A stretch of DNA of 64,000 nucleotides from Bradyrhizobium sp. B124 (GTDB lineage Bacteria > Pseudomonadota > Alphaproteobacteria > Rhizobiales > Xanthobacteraceae), in NCBI RefSeq assembly GCF_038967635.1, contig NZ_CP152413.1:8312001-8376000 (forward strand), in the 5' to 3' direction. Below are positions 60,230 to 64,000 of the stretch, piece by piece. The translations under genes and the position numbers were made by a program. Position 1 is the first letter of the stretch; the number at the start of each line of letters is the position of its first letter. Under the pieces are notes generated by a model that was given only the letters and a program-made list of their open reading frames with translations, had not been told where the DNA came from and made no database searches.

Positions 60230-63200
60230 ATGTCGTTCAAGAAACTGCTGATTGCCAACCGCGGTGAGATCGCGATCCGCATTGCCCGCGCCGCGGCCGA
60301 GAGCGGTATCGCGACGGTCGCGATCTATCCCGCCGATGATGCCGCCTCGCTGCACGTCCGATCCGCCGACGCGAGGCACGAGATTCCCGGCCGCGGCGCG
60401 CGGGCCTATCTCGACATCGAGGCGGTCATCGCGGCCGCCAGGGCCACGGGCTGCGACGCGTTGCATCCGGGCTACGGCTTCCTCAGCGAGAACACCCAGC
60501 TGGCGCGGCGCTGTGCCGAGGAGAAGATCACCTTCGTCGGGCCGTCGCCGGAGGCGCTCGATCTGTTCGGCGACAAGGCCAAGGCAAAGGCGCTGGCCAA
60601 AAAGTGCGGCGTGCCGATTATCGCCGGCACCTCCGGCGCAACGACACTCGACCAGGCAAAGGCCTTCTTCACCTCGCTCGGCGCGAATGCCGCCGTGATG
60701 ATCAAGGCGATCGCGGGCGGCGGCGGGCGCGGCATGCGCGTGGTCGAGGATTTGGCGAAGCTCGATGAAGCCTATGCGCGCTGCCAGTCGGAGGCCAAGG
60801 CGGCGTTCGGCAACGATGCGGTCTATGTCGAGCGGCTGATCCGGAAAGCGCGCCACATCGAGGTGCAGATCATCGGCGATCGTCATGGCGCGATCAGCCA
60901 TCTCTGGGAGCGCGAATGCACCATTCAGCGCCGCAACCAGAAGCTCATCGAGGTGGCGCCGAGCCCGTCGCTGAGCGAGAGCCTGCGTGCGCGCATCATC
61001 GAGGCGGCAAAGCAGCTCGCCTCTGGCGCGCGCTACGACAATCTCGGCACCTTCGAATTCCTGGTCGATGACGAGGCGGAGGAAAGCAAGGGCGAGGGCG
61101 CCTTCGCCTTCATCGAGGCCAATCCGCGGCTGCAGGTCGAGCATACCGTCACCGAGGCGGTGCTTGGCATCGACCTCGTGCGTTCGCAGCTTGCGGTCGC
61201 CGCCGGCGCCACGCTGGCTTCGCTCGGGTTGGCACAGGCCGCCGTTCCGCTGCCGCGCGGCTATGCGATGCAGCTGCGCGTCAACATGGAGGTGATGGAC
61301 GAGAAGGGGGTGACAAAACCGACCGGCGGCACGCTCAATGTGTTCGACCTGCCGTCCGGACCCGGCGTCCGCGTCGATACGTTCGGCTATTCCGGCTACC
61401 GGACCAGCGCCGCGTTCGACTCGCTGCTCGCAAAAGTCATCGTGCATTCGCCGAGCCCGAAATGGACCGACGTGGTGCACAAGGCGGCGCGCACCCTGCG
61501 CGAATTCCGCATCGGCGGCGTCGCCACCAACATTCCATTCCTCGGCGCAATCCTGGCGCACCAGAGCTTTGCCCGGAACAAGATCAGCACCAACTTCATC
61601 GATACTCATGTCGCGGCGCTGGTCGGCACGGCCAGGGATCTCGCCGCGCCATTGGTCGAGGTCAGCGAGGTAGCCACGGCCACGGCCGTCGCCACGGTGG
61701 CGCCCAAAGGATCACTCCCGGTGCCGGCGCCGCTGCAGGGCACGATCGTCGCGATCGAGGTCGCGGAGGGCGATCTGGTTCGTCCCGGCCAGCAGATCGC
61801 GGTGCTGGAATCGATGAAGATGGAGCATCTCGTCACCGCGCCGCATGGTGGCCGGGTGACCAAGATCGCGGGCGGCCCCGGCGTCACCCTGATGCATGGC
61901 GAGCCGATCCTGTTCCTCGAGCCGGCCGAGGTCGACGGCCATGCTACGGCAGAAGAGGCTGCGATCGATCTCGATCATATCCGCCCGGACCTCGGCGAGC
62001 TGATCGCGCGCAAGGCGATCACGCTGGACGAGAACCGTCCGGCCTCGGTGGAGCGCCGCCGCAAGACCAACCAGCGCACCGCGCGCGAGAATATCGCGCA
62101 GCTGGTTGATGAGGGCTCGTTCGTCGAATACGGCTCGCTCGCGATCGCGGCACAGCGCCGCCGCCGCAAGGTCGAGGACCTCATCAAGAACACGCCGGCC
62201 GACGGCCTGATCGCGGGCGTTGCCACCGTCAACGCCAGGGATTTCGGCGCCGACGGTGCGCGCTGCATGGTGATCTCCTATGACTACACCGTGCTCGCCG
62301 GCACCCAGGGCCACATGAACCACAAGAAGATCGACCGCATGCTCGGTCTTGCCGAGCAGTGGCGCATGCCGCTGGTGTTTTACGCCGAGGGCGGCGGCGG
62401 CCGTCCCGGCGATACCGACCGGCTCGGCATGACAGGCCTCGACGGCCCGTCCTTCGTGCAGTTCGCCAAGCTGTCGGGGCTCGTGCCCGTGATCGGGGTC
62501 GTTTCGGGCTATTGCTTCGCCGGCAACGCCGCGATGCTCGGCGTCTGCGACGTCATCATCGCCACCAAAAATGCCTCGATCGGCATGGGCGGTCCGGCGA
62601 TGATCGAAGGCGGCGGGCTTGGCGTCTACCATCCCGCCGAGGTCGGCCCGGTCTCGTTCCAGTCGCCGAACGGCGTGATCGACATCCTGGTCGAGGACGA
62701 GGAAGAGGCGACCACGGTCGCGCAGAAATATCTGTCCTACTTCCAGGGCGCGGTGCAGGACTGGAAGGCGCCGGACCAGCGGCTGCTGCGCCGCGCGATC
62801 CCGGAAAATCGCCTCAGGGTCTACGACATCCGCAACGTGATCGACCTGATGGCCGACGAGGGCTCGGTGCTGGAGATCCGCAGGGATTTCGGCGTCGGCA
62901 TGATCACGGCTTTCATCCGCATCGAGGGCAAGCCGTTCGGCCTGATCGCCAACAATCCAAAACATCTCGGCGGCGCGATCGACGCTGCGGCCGGCGACAA
63001 GGCCGCGCGCTTCATGCAGCTGTGCGATGCCTTCGACATCCCGATCGTCTCGCTGTGCGACACGCCGGGCTTCATGGTTGGCCCCGAGGCCGAGAAGACC
63101 GCGATCGTGCGCCACGTCGCGCGGATGTTCGTCACCGGCGCCAGCATCACGGTGCCGCTGTTTGGAATCGTGCTGCGCAAAGGCTACGGTCTCGGCGCCC

Positions 63201-63535
63201 AATCGATGATCGGCGGCGGCTTCCACGCCTCGTTCTTCACGGTGGCGTGGCCGACCGGCGAATTCGGCGGCATGGGCCTCGAGGGGTATGTCCGCCTCGG
63301 CTTCCGCAAGGAGATGGAGGCGATCGCGGACCCGGTGGAGCGCGAAAAGTATTTCCAGACCAAGGTCGCCGAGCTCTACGCCAACGGCAAGGCAGTCTCG
63401 ATCGCCTCGGTGCTCGAGATCGACGAGGTGATCGACCCCGCCGATACCCGGCATTGGATCATGGCCGGCCTCCGCTCGGTGCCGAAGGTAGAGCCGCGGA
63501 CGCACCGCAAGCGGCCGTGTATTGATGCGTGGTAG
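60230..63535 (+). CDS. Single-chain acyl-CoA carboxylase (biotin carboxylase-BCCP-carboxyltransferase)
   Basis: 1101 residues. Biotin carboxylase comprises about residues 1-460 (KLLIANRGEIAIRIARAA, ATP-grasp IKAIAGGGGRGMRVV, EANPRLQVEHTVTEA). The biotinyl domain is about 490-565 with ESMKMEH; K530 is the biotin site. Carboxyltransferase is about 600-1090, fusing N and C halves (FVEYGSLAIAAQ, DGLIAGVATVN, DTPGFMVG). From memory this layout resembles the single-chain long-chain acyl-CoA carboxylases (LCC) described from Mycobacterium and Rhodopseudomonas. ATG 60230. Last gene of the CoA-transferase/importer operon, so the substrate is probably the CoA ester of the imported acid. Confidence 0.88.
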   Translation: MSFKKLLIANRGEIAIRIARAAAESGIATVAIYPADDAASLHVRSADARHEIPGRGARAYLDIEAVIAAARATGCDALHPGYGFLSENTQLARRCAEEKITFVGPSPEALDLFGDKAKAKALAKKCGVPIIAGTSGATTLDQAKAFFTSLGANAAVMIKAIAGGGGRGMRVVEDLAKLDEAYARCQSEAKAAFGNDAVYVERLIRKARHIEVQIIGDRHGAISHLWERECTIQRRNQKLIEVAPSPSLSESLRARIIEAAKQLASGARYDNLGTFEFLVDDEAEESKGEGAFAFIEANPRLQVEHTVTEAVLGIDLVRSQLAVAAGATLASLGLAQAAVPLPRGYAMQLRVNMEVMDEKGVTKPTGGTLNVFDLPSGPGVRVDTFGYSGYRTSAAFDSLLAKVIVHSPSPKWTDVVHKAARTLREFRIGGVATNIPFLGAILAHQSFARNKISTNFIDTHVAALVGTARDLAAPLVEVSEVATATAVATVAPKGSLPVPAPLQGTIVAIEVAEGDLVRPGQQIAVLESMKMEHLVTAPHGGRVTKIAGGPGVTLMHGEPILFLEPAEVDGHATAEEAAIDLDHIRPDLGELIARKAITLDENRPASVERRRKTNQRTARENIAQLVDEGSFVEYGSLAIAAQRRRRKVEDLIKNTPADGLIAGVATVNARDFGADGARCMVISYDYTVLAGTQGHMNHKKIDRMLGLAEQWRMPLVFYAEGGGGRPGDTDRLGMTGLDGPSFVQFAKLSGLVPVIGVVSGYCFAGNAAMLGVCDVIIATKNASIGMGGPAMIEGGGLGVYHPAEVGPVSFQSPNGVIDILVEDEEEATTVAQKYLSYFQGAVQDWKAPDQRLLRRAIPENRLRVYDIRNVIDLMADEGSVLEIRRDFGVGMITAFIRIEGKPFGLIANNPKHLGGAIDAAAGDKAARFMQLCDAFDIPIVSLCDTPGFMVGPEAEKTAIVRHVARMFVTGASITVPLFGIVLRKGYGLGAQSMIGGGFHASFFTVAWPTGEFGGMGLEGYVRLGFRKEMEAIADPVEREKYFQTKVAELYANGKAVSIASVLEIDEVIDPADTRHWIMAGLRSVPKVEPRTHRKRPCIDAW

Positions 63536-63566
63536 CGAGGGCGAAGCTGCGTCCTCAACCCAACTG

Positions 63567-63667
63567 TCATCGCCCGGCTCGACCGGGCGATCCAGTACGC
63601 CGCGGCCGATCGGCTCGATAACCACTGTCTCTGGAATACTGGATCACCCGCATGCGCGGGTGATGAC
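63567..63667. repeat. Inverted-repeat element related to family E
   Basis: TGTCATCGCCCGG and GGGCGATCCAGTA at the left face TACTGGATCACCCGC and GCGGGTGATGACA at the right, forming long nested inverted repeats. It lies in the 340-base gap between the convergent carboxylase and monooxygenase genes. Confidence 0.78.
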
Positions 63668-63706
63668 ACCGCATTTTTCGACGTCTTGAATTGCCAACCA
63701 TCCCAT

Positions 63707-63830
63707 CGTCGTCCTGGCGAAAGCCAGGACCCATTACCCCAAATATTGATTGTTGCGCGACGCTGGGGCCGCGATCCCGTTCATCGCTGAATGCGGTGGT
63801 TATGGGTCCTGGCCTTCGCCAGGACGACGG
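63707..63830. repeat. Inverted-repeat element, family D, copy 2
   Basis: Exact terminal inverted repeats CGTCGTCCTGGCGAAAGCC and (right) CTTCGCCAGGACGACGG, with AGGACCCATTACC and a diverged TTATGGGTCCT inside. The middle GACGCTGGGGCCGCGATCCC matches 39327-39450. Same length (124 bases) as copy 1. Confidence 0.92.
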
Positions 63831-63877
63831 CGGTGGATGGGTAGGCGCCTCGCTTCATCGAGAGAGCGATCCCAAGC

Positions 63878-64000
63878 TCACCCCAACCTCAACTCCGCAT
63901 ATCCCTTCGCCGCCACCTCATCGCACCGCGCGCGATACGCAGGCGCGCTGCCGCTGTAGCGGGCGACGATGCGCCTCTGCTTGCCTTCGACGTTGCGGTT
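63878..64000 (-). CDS. Flavin-containing (Baeyer-Villiger-type) monooxygenase, 3' end only
   Basis: The last 40 codons, ending in TGA at 63880-63878; the gene continues beyond the right edge. The tail NVEGKQRRIVARYSGSAPAY followed by RARCDEVAAKGYAEL matches the characteristic C-terminus of cyclohexanone-monooxygenase-like enzymes (N-x-x-GK...GG--AYR--CDEV-A-GYEGF). This is recognition of a short tail only. Confidence 0.55.
   Translation of the reverse strand, partial: NRNVEGKQRRIVARYSGSAPAYRARCDEVAAKGYAELRLG

Overview
The window is GC-rich (about 65% by eye) and looks like the chromosome of an alphaproteobacterium, most likely Bradyrhizobium or a close relative. The reasons are the codon use, the many translationally coupled ABC-transporter operons with Tat-type binding-protein leaders, and several dispersed intergenic repeats of a kind I associate with Bradyrhizobium/Rhodopseudomonas genomes. 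I see no rRNA, tRNA, CRISPR array, phage or insertion sequence. It reads as a catabolic and uptake region of the core or semi-core genome.

1-14.3 kb is a nitrogen-scavenging block. It holds a DUF3830 protein fragment, a PuuE-type allantoinase, a BMP-family nucleobase/ureide ABC importer whose operon contains a very convincing biuret hydrolase (biuH) gene, an M20 allantoate/carbamoyl-amino-acid amidohydrolase, a formamidase (amiF) and a second biuret-hydrolase paralogue. Three near-perfect sigma-54 (-24/-12) promoters drive the importer/biuH operon, amiF and the second hydrolase, so these units look like one RpoN (probably NtrC) regulon. A PAS histidine kinase, a small membrane protein, and a LysR regulator divergent from a YeiH-type transporter sit inside the block.

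14.4-18.6 kb holds a SnoaL-like secreted protein, a DUF302 protein and two alpha/beta hydrolases, divergent from an AraC regulator. 18.7-21.9 kb is a sugar-type ABC operon with no ATPase gene; its membrane-protein gene has absorbed an intergenic repeat in frame. 22.1-29.7 kb has a VOC protein, a DadA/PuuB-like FAD oxidoreductase and a complete dipeptide-type ABC importer. A HU-like DNA-binding protein and an SDR that has lost its catalytic tetrad follow.

31.7-40.6 kb is an organosulfur (sulfonate/sulfone) module: two near-identical-type SsuA-like binding proteins at its ends, a Tat-exported binding protein, permease, ATPase, an acyl-CoA-dehydrogenase-type flavin monooxygenase, an SsuD-like monooxygenase and a CmcJ/NvfI-type oxygenase. 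40.8-45.3 kb has an MFS transporter and an ECF-sigma/anti-sigma operon that also encodes a His/Met-rich DUF305 protein and a YVTN beta-propeller, with a candidate ECF promoter upstream. 45.5-50.6 kb has hydantoinase/oxoprolinase A and B subunits and a solitary LivJ-type binding protein.

50.8-63.5 kb has an enolase-superfamily dehydratase divergent from one long operon: a two-module class III CoA-transferase (one module degenerate), a dipeptide-type ABC importer, and a single-chain biotin carboxylase-BCCP-carboxyltransferase. This suggests import, CoA activation and carboxylation of an organic acid. The window ends in the 3' end of a probable Baeyer-Villiger-type monooxygenase gene.
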